DNA of 64,000 nucleotides from Batkoa obscura (Eukaryota > Entomophthoromycota > Entomophthoromycetes > Entomophthorales > Batkoaceae). The stretch spans positions 372,001 to 436,000 of the forward strand of contig JASVEC010000004.1 in NCBI GenBank assembly GCA_030770535.1, in the 5' to 3' direction. Under the pieces are notes generated by a model. That model searched no databases, was not told where the DNA came from, and saw only the letters and a list, made by a program, of their open reading frames with translations. Below, piece after piece: positions 1 to 13,063 of the stretch. A program made the translations under genes and the position numbers. Numbering within the stretch: position 1 is the stretch's first letter; each line of letters opens with the position of its first letter.

Positions 1-3000
1 TGCAAAAGCAAACCCATAAAGCTCACTACGGAATCTAGTTTCATAAATTGGATCCAAATTATTTTTCCTCAACATTTTGAGCCCTAATAATAATAATCGA
101 AAGCGAGGTTCTCTAGCCACTGGATTGGTAGTAGTATTCTTTGCATTTTTAAACGTAATAAGTAAAACACGCGCAATAATCTGTAAAATTTCTGGATTCG
201 TATTTGTGAATGCATCATAACGAGTGACAAAGAATTTGATCCAAGTAGCATGAGGGTTGATAGAGTTATATACCAATTTAAATTTACTTGCTTTAACTTG
301 TGGGTCCGTGGGTGTATACTCCATCTTTTGTACAAACGGATTTGCGGTATCTAACTTGATGGAAAATAGCCCTTTCTTTTGTACGATCGTCCAAATCCAA
401 CAAAATTGTATCTCATTCATTAATCTAACTTCAAGGTCGCTTCTTTCTGTAGATACCCATGACCAGATACTTGATGCTAACTTAATTGATTCTGTAGTAA
501 ATATATAAACTGGGATCCAACATACATAACGTATTAAATCATAATCTACTTTATCCTTTTGTAATACTAACCAAGCAGCAGCTTCATTAAGGGTAATCTT
601 AAGTTCATTCTTACTGATAGGAGCATGGGCTTTTGATAATCCATAAAGCTCCTTAAGTTTAATTTTTAAACTTATGAGGTACTCTTCTGCCCCCTTTCCA
701 TTCACTCCATATTCTAAGGATGACACTCGGCCATTAAAGTACGATTTCATTATTGAGCTTCCTGAAAATTGGGATGTGTTATCAGGTGGTGAAGCTGCCA
801 ATTGATTGATCAAATCTAAGTTTATTGTTATTTTATTGTTGTGAAATTAAATTGAATAAAATTACTTGAAGATTGATGAAATTGAGGAAGCAAACGACCA
901 TATTTCATAGCTAATGAACGACCATAATGAATACCAGTTGAAGTTTCACAAGTAGCAGTTTCATAAAGGTAAGCCTATATCAAAAAGTAAATAAATTTTT
1001 TGATTAATTATTACAATAAAATTAACTTGTAAATGATTATCCATTTCTGAGGCAGCTACATTTTTACCAGAATGCAACCATTTATTAACTGAGTCACTAA
1101 ATTGGGACAGCAATTGCTTACGATAGTTATAAGAATCAGGTAGCTGGATTGTAACGTTCACTAGCTCTGAAGTGAATTCAAATACTGGGCAATACTAATA
1201 AAAAATAAAGTTAAATCAAAACTGTAAGTACATCAAATAACCCACCTCATCTTGCATTTCCCCTTCACAGCCTTGCCACAACAACTGTAATAACTCTAAA
1301 GCAGTATACAAGATTGTACGGTGATAAATTAACTGTGGAAAAGCATCAAAGAACTTTTTAGCACAATGTAAAGATACTAGCACCATCTTTTCAACACGAT
1401 GACAACAATTAACTAACACGTTTTGAAGCTGAGAAATGACTGAGTTATTTAGGATTAATCCTAAGCCCACCTTTTGAGATTCTGCCAAGAATTTAGTCGA
1501 TACCTAAAATAAATTTACTTAATAAAATTAATATCAACTTTTAAAACGATATTACGTCATCGGCGATGGCTTCTACTAACACAGCCAATTTACTGACGTT
1601 AACCGATTCATTTGAGAAGTAATTTAAAATGAAACTAAAATTCCCAGAGTTACAACGCATAATCTCAATATGATATAATGAAAGTAAAAAGATAATCTGA
1701 GCAAAGTTAAGGTATCGAATTTCATTACTATGGGAGGGAAGTACTTGAATTAATTGATTTCTCATTTTTAACAATTCCTAAGAAATAATGAATACAAATA
1801 ATATCGTCAATAAATTAAATTACCTGCTCACTAAATGCTCTCCTTAATACCGAATTATACTCCAAATCAGTATCCAAGTAATTACCTGAAGAATTTGGAA
1901 CCAAAATTGGTGATTTAGCAGCAATGTCTAACATAGAAGAGCGCCATTCTTTGACCCAGGTGGATTCAGAAACAAAATCGTACAGCACACAATGAAACCA
2001 GAAATTTCTAAAAGCACCTTGTGACTCTTCATCAGGATTTAAGTGAGGGCTAAAATCCTTAGTACATAAGATCTGACTTAAAATTGGTAATAATATCCCC
2101 AATTCACCAGAAATAGCAGTGATCTGTACACCTTTCCTCTTTTCTTTCAAAGATCTTTGAATGTGTACCCCTTTTTCATTTGCTAATGCCAACATATATC
2201 TAAAAAAAGAATCACATTTATTGATATTTGAGTGAATTTGATAGGAAATAGAATAATAACACTTTAATATAGTTGACATTAATGTTTTACTATCAGCTGA
2301 AGTTTCTGCTTTACTAATAGCAGAAAATATTTCTAAAATTTCTTCATATGATCGATCCGATACTGATAATACAATATCTGATAACTTTTCCAATATAAAA
2401 GCACGTGTCGCTTGGGTACCAGTAGCAAATTGGCGACACAGCATAGTCACTGCTAAATCCGATACATCATTGTTTTTTGCATTTTGGCCAATACTTGCTA
2501 TAGCAGAAATAATGCTTTCAATTAAAAGCAATTTTTTATCTCCACTTTCACTAAAGCTATTGCAATTTTCATTGATAGAAAACATATGGTTGACCAAAAA
2601 ATGGATTGTTGAAATTGCTGTTTCAGTATTGAATTTGACGCTGTTAGCTAATCGAGAAGAAGACACCTCTCTAATCTCAAACAAACTGGCTTCGCTTAAG
2701 TTGTGCCCGTTATCTGATATTGGAGTAGTAATGAATTTACAACATATATTAGATAAAGAAGCATGTGATTCTGGTAAGTTGATGGATAAGATAGAGATAC
2801 ATTCTAAAGTAACAGTAACCAATTTAACAGCATCTGCATCGTCAAGTTTTGGATACAAAATCATTAATATATCCGTTAATTTGATGGTCAACTTTTCTTT
2901 TAATTCCCTCAAATGAACACAAGAAAGGGTAGCTACTCTTAAACTGCAAATAAAAAGTTCCAACTGTCCCTTTTCAAGCTTCAATGTATCTCCTGCCTCT

Positions 3001-4027
3001 TTTTCAATAAAATATGCTTCAATTGAAGAAAATATTTCTAACGCCATATAACATAATCCATGTAAAGCAGTTCTCGATTCTTCATTCAACTCGATAGCTG
3101 ACATACCTGGATTATTGGACAAATACTTTATACAACCACTCGTAGATAAAGTTTGACTATTTTTAGGTACTTCATCATAATTTACTTTTCTAACCAAAAA
3201 GTTCAAAGTGACTTGTAAATTTCTAAAGATGATATTATTGCTCGAGACCTCCCCATGATTATATTTTAAAAAGAAAGCTTTAGCATAATCATTACCTTCC
3301 GAAGCTAATAGTTGGTCCAATTTTTCATCTGCTGCATCTACAAAATCAGTTTGTGAAATAGTACGTGCTCTTTCTTCTAATTGAGATATAAGTGAAGAAT
3401 CCCATTCAAAGCTATTATTTCCTAAAGCTCGTAATAAACCTAACCAAAAAGGAATATATTTGATACAGATGTATTCATCACTGAGTTGTTTTAAATCTTC
3501 TCCTACTTTGATAAATACTTGCCATATTGTAGTGCAAATCTGATCCCTTAGGTCTGTCGATATACTTGCTATATGAAGTAGTGAATCAGTTAACTCAAAG
3601 GAAAATACATCATTTGGTGGAATATCTATAAGAAAAAAAATTTGTTTATTTTAAATATAGCTGTTGAAATTATTATAAATTACTTTCCCACCCTTGAAAC
3701 ATTTCATAGTTTAAATATCTAGCTATCTGTAAAACTTTTAATAGGTTAATTACTGTTGGTTTTTGTAAATCACTGTTGGCGTGTGCTACTAGTTTACTGA
3801 TGCCACTGATGATGCGCATGTCACTTTCAGTCTAAAAATAAAGATAAAGTCAAGGTTTTATTTTTTGCTCTTTATCAATATTATATATTTACTATTGTTC
3901 TATCCTTTAAAGCCTCCGGCTCTAAGTTTTCGCTTGTGATCCCAGAAAAAAAAGGACTTAAACTGATCAATCTAGCCAAGTCTTTCTCAGCTAATTCCAT
4001 GGATGGATCTGATAATAATAGATCCAT
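1..4027 (-). CDS. STT4: Phosphatidylinositol 4-kinase alpha (STT4/PI4KA), N-terminal part, cut by window edge
   Basis: This kinase makes PI4P at the plasma membrane from phosphatidylinositol, working with Efr3/Ypp1-type partners. The window holds the start (ATG complementary to 4025-4027) and at least seven further exons, all minus strand. Introns are visible near 3833-3894, 3630-3684, 1780-1823, 1503-1550, 1197-1243 and 965-1030. The encoded part is an alpha-helical solenoid of roughly 1100-1200 residues. Recognition rests on blocks typical of the family: CEGEMQDE followed after an intron by YCPVFEFTSELVNVTIQL near 1150-1260; then EIQFCWIWTIVQKKGLFS and MEYTPTD near 300-420; then PRFRLLLLGLKML at 60-110. 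The lipid-kinase catalytic domain would lie left of position 1, so activity cannot be judged. The family assignment is firm; exact splice sites are my reading. Confidence 0.9.
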
Positions 4028-4549
4028 CTCGGAGATAATCAGAGACTGCAAGGTTGTGTCAAAGCTATTTATTGTTTAGGTCAATTTACTTGCTTTTATT
4101 TTTGTTTATAGACATAAGGGGTTTACCAACTCATTTTCAAGTTCTTAAAAAATGGATGAAAGTGATTTTGTGGCTAAAATTATTAAGTGTTTTATTGGTT
4201 CTTCGTAAATATTGAGTTGACAGATTAAAGGTTAAAATGATTGGTTGGAAGATTATTATTGTTAAGTGTTCTGGATGTCGGAAGTAAGTGATGTCTTGTT
4301 TTTTATGATTTTACTGCGTGTTTTAATGGTAGTAGCAATAGGCTAACTCATATTTAATGCAACTTAGGCATTATAAATTGGTATGTTATGTAATACTTTG
4401 AGAGTTTAGTGCTTTCTAATAAATAAATCTAGTTATAAATCAAATAGTAAACAAAATTATATTTAGTACATTTTAATATCAAATTAAGGTACGTTCAATC
4501 TAGTTTATCAAAACTTTACTAAGTAGCTATTAAACTACTCTGATTTTAT
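4028..4549. other. AT-rich spacer, putative STT4 promoter side
   Basis: No open frame of note. It contains the upstream region of the STT4-like gene on the right-hand side of its start, and then the 3' flank of the first F-box relic. No RNA gene or repeat was recognised. Confidence 0.5.
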
Positions 4550-5674
4550 CTAACTCACAATTGGTATTTCTTCTACTTCCTTACAAAACGCTTCATCCAG
4601 ATACTTTACATTGGGTGTAATAAATAACAAGGGGATATTAAGTCTATATTCACTCTTTACACCAATACTTATTAAAGGAAAACGTTTGATTTTTAATGCT
4701 TCAAGGGCTGGGAAAAACGATAAAAAATAAGAGAAATTTTCAAGTGTATCATAAAATTAATAGATCATAATTTGTTCTATAAAGTCATATTTGACTAGAC
4801 CATATTTTACATTATAAAGTGTGTTTTCGTTCTAAATAGAATTCATTACATCTATCCTTTCTATTGAATTCTAAATGATCTAGGAAAATAGCTTGAATAT
4901 TAGATAATGAAGAAATCAACTTTAGTAACTCTATAGAAAGGATCTTAAACCGAACTTCGCTTAGTGATGATAGTTTTAATAAGACATAGTTGCTTTTAGC
5001 TTCCAAATCAAAATACCGAACTTACAATACTGCTACTTTCTATTACCTTTTTTCTATAATCGTCAATAGTTTTAAATTACTGAACTTTGTTTGATTGTAT
5101 TTAATCCGTCAAAAATCAAATAATTTTTAGATATCAATGAAGGCGATAATATTAGCTTGTTTGGACTCAAAGACTTAGCAATTTCTTTAATACTTAAATC
5201 ATATCTACAAACTTCAAAAGTTTGAAATTGATTTAAATGATTTTTGAACAATTTCAATAGACAAATATAACTATAAGAATCAATTTTTATCCTTTTTAAT
5301 TTTGGCATTTTAATTGCTATTTTAGCATTAACTGCATCGTTAATACACATATCATTATCATTATTAGAGGTATCTCTGTTATTCATAACAGAGGCTATAT
5401 TTGGGTAATATCAAGTATCTAACCGTGTCACAATATATATTTATATGCCTCATTGATGTTCCATTTTCCTTCATAAAGTTCTCTTGATAGCTCCGATATT
5501 TCTTAATTTCGTACTGTTATAAGTTGAACAAATTGGGTTACATTTAATTGCATTACTAACATTGTTGGACAGGCGTTTACTTAAAAAACACAAATCAAAA
5601 AGCTCTTCTGAATCCAATAGTTTGAATATACCGTCTAATAGTATATCGGATAGTTGCTCGAATTTCAATAGCAT
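4550..5674 (-). pseudogene. F-box/leucine-rich protein gene relic 1
   Basis: The reading begins at 5674 with an F-box-like block (LKFEQLSDILLDGIFKLL, then ELFDLCFLSKRLSNNVSNAI). It continues through leucine-rich stretches at about 5386-5072, 5006-4812 and 4720-4550, ending in VEEIPIVS and a stop at 4550-4552. Aligned by eye with the neighbouring copy at 6559-7913, the same blocks occur in the same order, so this is one gene rather than several small ones. The frame is broken: near 5400-5420 one base is missing relative to the paralogue, and the frame also changes around 5490. F-box proteins of this kind are substrate receptors of SCF ubiquitin ligases and expand in many fungi. It is probably dead, unless an intron rescues the breaks. 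Confidence 0.6.
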
Positions 5675-5712
5675 TATGGAATAAATTTGTTTGAAAATAC
5701 AAAAGAACATAT

Positions 5713-5811
5713 GGGGATGTATTTTTGTGTTTAAGAATTTTACTAACAATTTTTCCACTCAAATAGCGCTTAAAAGATGGAAAAAGTGATGAAGTCAAAA
5801 AAAACACCCCC
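5713..5811. mobile_element. MITE copy 1 (~99 bp, ATAT-flanked)
   Basis: The element starts GGGGATGT and ends ACACCCCC and is flanked on both sides by ATAT (5709-5712, 5812-5815). Its two halves are imperfect inverted repeats around an AGCGCT centre, so it can fold into a near full-length hairpin. It is one of five similar copies in the window (35214, 46082, 50042 and 51058 are the others). The outer 8 bp resemble the ends of the 2.86-kb transposon at 35316-38177. It lies just upstream of the F-box relic start. Confidence 0.75.
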
Positions 5812-5815
5812 ATAT

Positions 5816-6558
5816 CTTTTATACTTTTTATACCTTTCTATTTGTGTTAGTAATCGCGTAATTAATATTTTTAATAAGAATGTTGCTAAAACAATATACT
5901 GCCTTTAATTAAATATATCCGAATTTTATTACTAAAATCAAAAACATATATATGTATATTTATAGGTAAAAAGCTAACAGAGTATTGATAACTTGTTAAT
6001 AAAAGATAATGATAAAGTTTTCATTTTTTATCTTTATTTCCCTTGTAGTTAAATTTTTACAGTCAAATCAACTAATGATATTAACCTGGTTCTATAACTA
6101 GATTAAACTATTTATGTAGACTCAGAGTTGCTTTAAATGCATAAAGAAAGCTCTTACATACTTTAGTAGACTTTAAAAGTAAAATAATATAGAGAGATTT
6201 ATATTTTACTTTATGGTATAATCACAAGCTATTTTCATTCTCTTTTATTCTACATCATTGCCTTTCATAATTTCTATTTTTTCTTAGAAATCAAATCAAT
6301 GATGGATTCATTATAAATATTTTGATAAAAATATAAGTCACTATGATCGATTTATTAATATATATATAATGTCATAGCACCCAATATTTTTTGGTCTTAT
6401 TAATGCTAGATAATTTATTAATTAGTTATAAATTAATAAAATATTAATAGTTAAGCGAATGTTATAAATATTCAAAAAGGAAAAAAGAATTGAATAAAAA
6501 ACAATAAAAGTTAGGCAGTCATTTATTCATCATAACTACAATAACTGAAAATGTAACC
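5816..6558. other. AT-rich spacer between the two F-box relics
   Basis: No coding potential or RNA gene seen. Contains short TA-rich tracts (around 5948-5960 and 6355-6370) only. Confidence 0.5.
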
Positions 6559-7913
6559 TTATTTTATCCAAGTTGATATTGTGATTTTTTCTATTTCATT
6601 ATAAACTGCTGCACCCATATCCATTTTGTCAAATGAAACGAACAGTAAAGGGGAAATAAGTCTATAGTCGATTTCTACATTTATATCTCTTAAATAGAAA
6701 CTCTTAATTTTTAATAACTGAAGGGCTGGAAAAGAAATAAGAAAGACGAAAAATTTTAAGGGTAGAAGTAAAAGCATTCATCTTAATTTGCTTTGCAAAG
6801 CTGCACTTATTGAATTATACCCCTTATTATGAAAAAAACCCTCGATAGAATAAAACTTATCAAATATTTTGTTGATATCAAACCTTAAATTAAAAAAACG
6901 AATAGTCTGAATGTTGGGCAATGAAGAAATTAATCTTAATAATTCCTTCATAGCTTTCTTGAAATAAACTTCTTTCAATCTTGATAATTTCAATAAATCA
7001 TTCAATTTAATTAAGGACTTTGTGCCGAAATATCCTAAGGGAGCAATATTAGCCTATTTATCTGGATTTATATTGGTGTTTTCACTTTTAGTGCCAAAAC
7101 AAAGGCTATCAAAATCTATATATTTTATGCTCTTAAACTGCCTTAAATTATCAAGGTATTTTAAACCAAAGTCATGTTTAAACCGCCCTTTAAGTTCTAA
7201 TTTTAAGTTGGAAGTAAACTTTAAAATCTATTTAGGGACGTTAGTAGTATGAACATCATCGGTACAATCTAACTTTAGTATCTTTAATTTAGTAAATTTT
7301 GTCACAAATATATCCAATCCCTTGATATTAAAGCGATCATACAACTCTAGTTTAATTGACTTTAATTTTCTTGAACTCAAATATTGAATTAAATACATAA
7401 TATGTATACTGTCTACTTTAGCTTCAAACACTTCGAGTTGACTTAAATATTCTCAGACAATTTTATAGCTTGTGTACAGTTCTCAGAGTAGATAAGAAAC
7501 TTTCTTAAATTTGGTAACCCAATAATTACTCTAACTTTATTATTAGTATTGGCCTTGATACTACTATCACTACTATCCTTTTCGCTCAAATTGCTAGAAT
7601 TATAATCCTCATACCTATAGTAAACAGACGCTGAATTTGGGCAATAAATCAAGTTTACAAAAGTATCATTATTTATTTCTATATGTCGTATTGATAATCA
7701 GTTTTCTTTAATAAACCTATCTTGATAGTTTTGATATTTTATGAATGGAACTCATTCGTAAATTGAATAAATTGAGTTGTATTTAATTACATTACTAACA
7801 TTGCTGAATAAGTGTTTGCTTAAAAAGCATAGATCAAACAACCCTTCTGGATGTAATAATTTAAATATATCCTCCAAAAATATATCAGACAACTGCTTAA
7901 ATTTCAATGTCAT
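6559..7913 (-). pseudogene. F-box/leucine-rich protein gene relic 2
   Basis: A tandem paralogue of the relic at 4550-5674, same strand. The start at 7913 gives MTLKFKQLSDIFLEDIFKLL, an F-box-like helix pair, followed by LFDLCFLSKHLFSNVSNVI. Leucine-rich pieces follow at about 7652-7443, 7431-7228 and 7005-6559 (KELLRLISSLPNIQTI, FPALQLLKIKSFYLRDI). The frame is interrupted by a TGA where the sister has TGG (near 7700), by a frame change near 7440, and by further stops between 7020 and 7230. Multiple lesions at sites different from those in the sister indicate independent decay after duplication. Function, if any survived, would be SCF substrate recognition. Confidence 0.65.
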
Positions 7914-7949
7914 TTCAAAATAGATTAATAAACAAAAGAGAGAACTCAA

Positions 7950-9039
7950 CTAGTCTTTTATTCTTTTGATTTTTAAGAGCAACACTGTAACCAAAGTTAT
8001 CAATATAGCTCTTGCTACTATTGGCTAAAGAATGCACTATTTCGCTTTTAAATTTTAAAAAGCTGATTAAACGCAAACTTAAAATTCAAAATAGGTTCTA
8101 TTTAAATGAATATTTTTAGCTAATCCTTTGATGTAGTAATTTCATTTTAATTCATGTATATATATTGCTTTCTGTTTATTCATTTGGAATCACTCACATA
8201 CCATACTAGAGCACTTAAATTTACATATAGTATTTTCATTAATACATGTGCACTTCCATGATCATTCTCATTTGTTTTAGAACAGCTTAAAATTTTAAAA
8301 GCTATTGAACTCTTTTTAAAAAACGCACATTCTTAAATTATAATCATCCTTTAAGTGATATCAAGGTTACAGCAAAATGCTGCATTGTTGTACAATTACC
8401 TTTTACGTTTATTTGTATTAAAAAAACGAACTATTTTAACATACTACTAATCTTCTCGAAAAAGTGAATCAATTTTTAAGAAAATGTTGTTGTATCACAA
8501 AATCAATCTAAATGGAGTTAAAAAAGTAATGAGGTCAACCTCAATTATTGTTCTTAATTACTTTAAAATATTTATTTTGAAGAATAAGTAATGAATATCC
8601 ATTTATAGTAAATAAATTTTCAACTTTGATAATCAAAAAAATGCTTGTTACAATTATTATTTTAAATAAGCTTATAAAAGACTTGATACTTTGAATAACT
8701 TTAACTTTCTTTAATTCATTTTTAAATTTTTTATTAAAACATTTTAATATGTAATACATTCAAGCTTTCCCAAAATACTAATTCATTATTAATGTTTTGT
8801 ATACTACAATCATTTTTATAAGTGGTTTCATAAAAGTTTATTAAACATAAAGCCTATTCCTCATTTATATTATTTGATCAAACCACATGATATCCACTAA
8901 TTTAATGAGCAAAATGGTTTTAATTTAACAAATTTATTAGTAAAAGTATTAAGAGTATAATAAGAATTAGGTTTATTAACTGGAATAGTATATATATACA
9001 TTTCTAAACAAACTGAGATAAAAAAAAGCACAAGAATAA
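7950..9039. other. AT-rich spacer, no gene recognised
   Basis: About 1.1 kb with only short chance frames, such as a 72-codon one at 8541-8759 rich in K/N/I without recognisable motifs. No repeat or RNA gene seen. Confidence 0.5.
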
Positions 9040-9624
9040 TTAAAGTTGGGATTTAGAAATGGTAGTAGCCATCTGATTTTCCGCTGGATAAATAGTCATT
9101 TGGAAGTCTTTAACTTTAAACCCACATTTCTCATAAAATGGTACATTTGATTCACTGCAATTCAATATAATTTTATAGCATCCTACCTTAACACCAATAT
9201 ATTTTAATGCATCGATAACTCTTAGGCCTAATTTTTTGCCTCTTTGTGAGTCATGTACTACAATATCTTCGATGTGTCCTGCAAGTCCACAGCTCCTTAT
9301 AAACTTACATTCTGTAAGTAAAGTACCAGCGGCTACTATCTTTTTTTGCTCAGTATCCTCAATTACTAAAGAGTAATAATTGCCCGCCTTTAATATCCTC
9401 TCGTAATTGTCATTGAACATTTGTCTAGTAACGTTACCAGTGACAGTTAATTGAGATAAGCATTGGATATACCCTTTATCGTAGTCTCCTAACTCTAAAG
9501 GACGCATAACATAGCCCTTTGGTAAGGCTTCTTTTACTTCTGGAGAGATTAAGCTTTCAGTAAATAAACTGGTGGTATTTAAATTTAAATAATTATTCAT
9601 GGTTTGTTTTAAACTTTGAAACAT
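9040..9624 (-). CDS. GNA1: Glucosamine 6-phosphate N-acetyltransferase
   Basis: This GNAT-fold enzyme transfers acetyl from acetyl-CoA to glucosamine-6-P, an essential step to UDP-GlcNAc for chitin, N-glycans and GPI anchors. The single exon encodes 194 residues, a little longer than yeast Gna1 (159). Family blocks are clear: YVMRPLELGDYDKGYIQCLSQLT with TGNV after it; then GTLLTECKFIRSCGLAGHIEDIVV (residues about 100-123); then the acetyl-CoA loop DSQRGKKLGLRVIDAL; then KIILNCSESNVPFYEKCGFK near the C-terminus. The start at 9624 gives about 25 extra N-terminal residues. A later Met at residue 9 is possible. No neighbour within 0.7 kb on either side. Confidence 0.95.
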   Translation of the reverse strand: MFQSLKQTMNNYLNLNTTSLFTESLISPEVKEALPKGYVMRPLELGDYDKGYIQCLSQLTVTGNVTRQMFNDNYERILKAGNYYSLVIEDTEQKKIVAAGTLLTECKFIRSCGLAGHIEDIVVHDSQRGKKLGLRVIDALKYIGVKVGCYKIILNCSESNVPFYEKCGFKVKDFQMTIYPAENQMATTISKSQL

Positions 9625-10379
9625 GTTAGTATTATCTTTGTTGGTTTATATACTCTTTTTCTTGATTATTATAAATTAGAAATTAAAAACTCAACACAAG
9701 TTTTTTTTATCATTAATAATAAAACCTAGCCAATGATTGAGGCCTATTATATTAGGTGATATGTCATGATAAGCGAGTTATCTATGGCATATTATTGGTT
9801 AAGTTTATTTTTAAATCCATTCAAACTTTATTAGTGAATATTTATAGTGGCCAATGAGTTAGGTCCCTTGCTACCCTACAAATTAATTTATTTATAGACT
9901 TTGAAATGCTGATAAAAAATTAAATAACTTTTAACTTAAACTAATTAAAAGTAGTTTGACCGTTATTGTTTTAGTATTATCATGATAAGATTTAAATAAT
10001 TTATTATTGAAAGTTATTTTATTGCTTTACCCTTTTTTATATAAAAAGTTTAAACTATTTAATGATAATGAAAGTATACTTTATTAGCTTTTTGATAATA
10101 GATACTAAATAAGTTATACTTGTAATTTATAACAAAATTAATAAAGTTACTATAAATTAAATTGTTGATGTTAAGCAATATTGAATAATATTATACAATA
10201 TCATTTTATAAAAAATTTATTAGAAATTTGTAACGTTAGAAAATCATATTCATTTTAAGCTAAATAAAAATACTTATGTTTAAACTAACATTTGTGATGT
10301 AAGCAAATCAGAACAAATAACCAATCAAAGAAATAAGTTAAAAAAAAGTTATCTGTAAAGAGTGTATCTATTTTTTTAA
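9625..10379. other. Shared upstream spacer of GNA1 and the SCAI gene
   Basis: About 750 bp of AT-rich DNA between two divergently transcribed genes, so it should hold both promoters. I saw no RNA gene, repeat or conserved element I could name. Confidence 0.5.
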
Positions 10380-13063
10380 ATGTCAGAAGCAAAAAGTGGA
10401 GTTCCAGAGGAAACTAAAAAGAATGAAAAAGGAAGTATAAAAGAAGAAAAAGAAGTGAACGAAAAAGCAGTCGCTGCTAACAATTTATCGCAGCCCCAAA
10501 TTATCGTTGAGGAGTTTCAATATCTATTAGAAAAATCTCAACAGCTGTTTGCTGGATTAAGGTAGGCTTTTAAATAATGGTAATTGGTGGAGTTAGGTTT
10601 ATTAAAAATTTTAGAGAGCTATCTCCTATTTCTGGAAGACAATGGCAAACCCATTTTCAAAGGACGTTTGAAATTTATACAAAAGTAAATTAAAAATAAT
10701 TAAAAGTTTTAATTTAAAATGTTTTTTTAGTTATGGAAATTTCAGCAGATTCATAGGTAAAGAATTTCAATTTAAAACAATTCTAAGTAATAAATATTTT
10801 AAATAGAGTAGTTTTAGAAGATAAAGAATATTATGGATTAAAGCGGTGGGAAGTTGGAGAAATTGCTTCAAAGATTGGACAGATTTATTATCATTATTAG
10901 TAAATTAAATAATATCAATCAAGGTCAATATTAAAAAAGTAATCAAAGTTTAAGGACAAGCGAAACGAATTACTTGTATGAGTCCTATGTATTTTATGAA
11001 GCTATCCATGAAAGAAATTATTTTAAAGATGTATTGGATGCTAAAAAGTAAAATGTTAGTAATTCTTAAACAGAATGTGATATTTATAACTTAAATAGTC
11101 CAGCCCAAATGATAAAAAAATTAAGATATTATGCGCGATTTATTGTAGTCGGGCTTCTATTGTTAAGAAAAGAAAGAGTAGCTAAATTATATCAAGAGTT
11201 ATCTAGTTTAGTAGAAGATTATACGAAATTATTCAAACCTGTGGATTCCATGGAATGGCAAATGGTATTACAAGAAATTATTACATTTTTAGAGGTAAAT
11301 CAAATTAGAATAAATTAAAATAATTGACCTTTTAATATTAATAAAGGTAGAGAAAAAGATATTACCTTTAGCCGAGGGAACAGCTCAAGCTTTACCTATT
11401 CAATTTCGTTTCCCAAATATTAATAGAATAGCCATCGATACTATGGACAGTGATAATACAAACGCTATCTTAGATGATAATAAGCTAAATAACTCGTCAA
11501 AGGTAACTGGGTTAAGGTTACAAGAAGTTATAATAGTTGGAAATAAAGTATCTCAAGTAAGTCATATTCTATCAACCTCTATCAAACTTTTGACATGTAT
11601 TTTTCAGGTCAAATTTTCAGAGCTATCATTAGATATGTATCGTATGGTGTTAACATTAGGTATTAATATTTAATCAGTTTAATGTGCAAATTAACAAATT
11701 AAAGAAAGGGAACCACAACATGTGTCAAAAAGTACAACAACAGCAAATTCAGAATCCACACTGGATGAGAATGATTTAAATAAAAAAAGTAGTGAACTTA
11801 AAAATAAGCCCAATTTTATAAGATTACCAACTTCCAATCTTAAAAAAGTTCATCCACCACATAAATATTTGTTATTTCGACCTACCTTTTCTCAGCTATT
11901 AGTTTATATTTCAAATTGTTATAAAGTAAAGTAATTTATCATGTTCATTTGTTCAGCATTAATTATATTGATAGGATCTTTCAGATAACTCAGCTTTATT
12001 GATTTATTTATCTTCAGATGCTATTAAATCTATTCCTTCTGAAAAAAGCACTCAATATGGTAAGTTTAGCTTATTATGTTTTAATTATCATATATTAATA
12101 ATAAGGCTATGTTGGTGGATGTGCAACATCATATCGAAAACCAATGGATAAAGCATCCGATATTACAGATTCCATTGCAGCAAGTCATTGTTTGCATCCA
12201 GGAGATTTAATTCCATTTACTCGTAAACCTTTATTTTTAATTGTGGAGTCGAATTCAAATGATTCATTTAAAGTAAGCAATTTTTATACAATTATACATT
12301 TAACTTATTGTTTTGATAATAGAAAATGCCAAATTTATTTAATCAACCATTTTTATGTCTTATAGCACCTATCGATTCCCCCTTTAAAGGTAAGTTTGGA
12401 AATTGTTGTCTATTACTATATAATCCTTAATCTATTCTTTAGATAGTGCTATGGCAGGCTCAATAATGACAATGTTCCTTTCATCACCTTTAGTAGCGTT
12501 TTGCTATATAGCGGATTTGGTTGAATTAAGCCCAGAGATATGGACTAAAATGACAGAGCATTTTACTTATTTAGAAGAAAAATGTACTGAATTGTTACTT
12601 GGTATAGGCTCATTAGGTAGTTAATTAACACTATATATTTTACAGTATTTTATGACAATATTTTTTTAGATGCTACTATTAAACCTTTTCTGTATGATGA
12701 TTTCTTGAAATTATTAATAGCAAGGTTTATATTAGCCACTATAATTATGGGATTACACCGATTGATTAAAGACTCTAAAGTAATTAATACTAACTTTTAT
12801 AATTTTAATGGCCAACTCTTATATTTTTTTAATAGAACTTACCTACTAGTTTACCTAGTTTACCATCCTCAATATTTAGTAGTAACGAGTTAATATCTAA
12901 ACTAAGATCAGTTATTGAGCTTACTGGCACTAGCTTAATATTTTCTTATTTGGATAAAACTTCTCAGCCTTGTACTCCTTCCCCTTTAATGACTCATGGT
13001 GATAGTTATTTGACTATCCATCCTTCAAGCACTACCGAACCAATACCACCTAAGTCAGCTTAA
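10380..13063 (+). CDS. SCAI: SCAI family protein (suppressor of cancer cell invasion homologue)
   Basis: About 15 short exons encode a SCAI-like protein. Exon 1 contains EEFQYLLEKSQQLFAGLR. It is followed by GRQWQTHFQRTFEIYTK, a 26-nt exon giving LWKFQQIHR, YYGLKRWEVGEIASKIGQIYYHYY, LRTSETNYLYESYVFYEAI and KKLRYYARFIVVGLLLL. All lie in the same order as in animal SCAI. The C-terminal half includes HPPHKYLLFRPTFSQLL, CLHPGDLIPFTRKPLFLIVE and FLSSPLVAFCY. In animals SCAI represses MRTF/SRF transcription and acts with 53BP1 in DNA repair; its role in fungi is not established. Introns are 40-60 nt. The protein is complete with a stop at 13061-13063. Exact exon borders in the 11.9-12.7 kb part are less certain than the family call. 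Confidence 0.9.

Noticed and set aside
2470-2916. A 148-codon plus-strand frame
   Set aside because: It lies opposite a well-conserved STT4 exon and has no motif of its own.
8541-8759. A 72-codon minus-strand frame
   Set aside because: Low-complexity K/N/I composition expected by chance in AT-rich DNA; no homology pattern seen.
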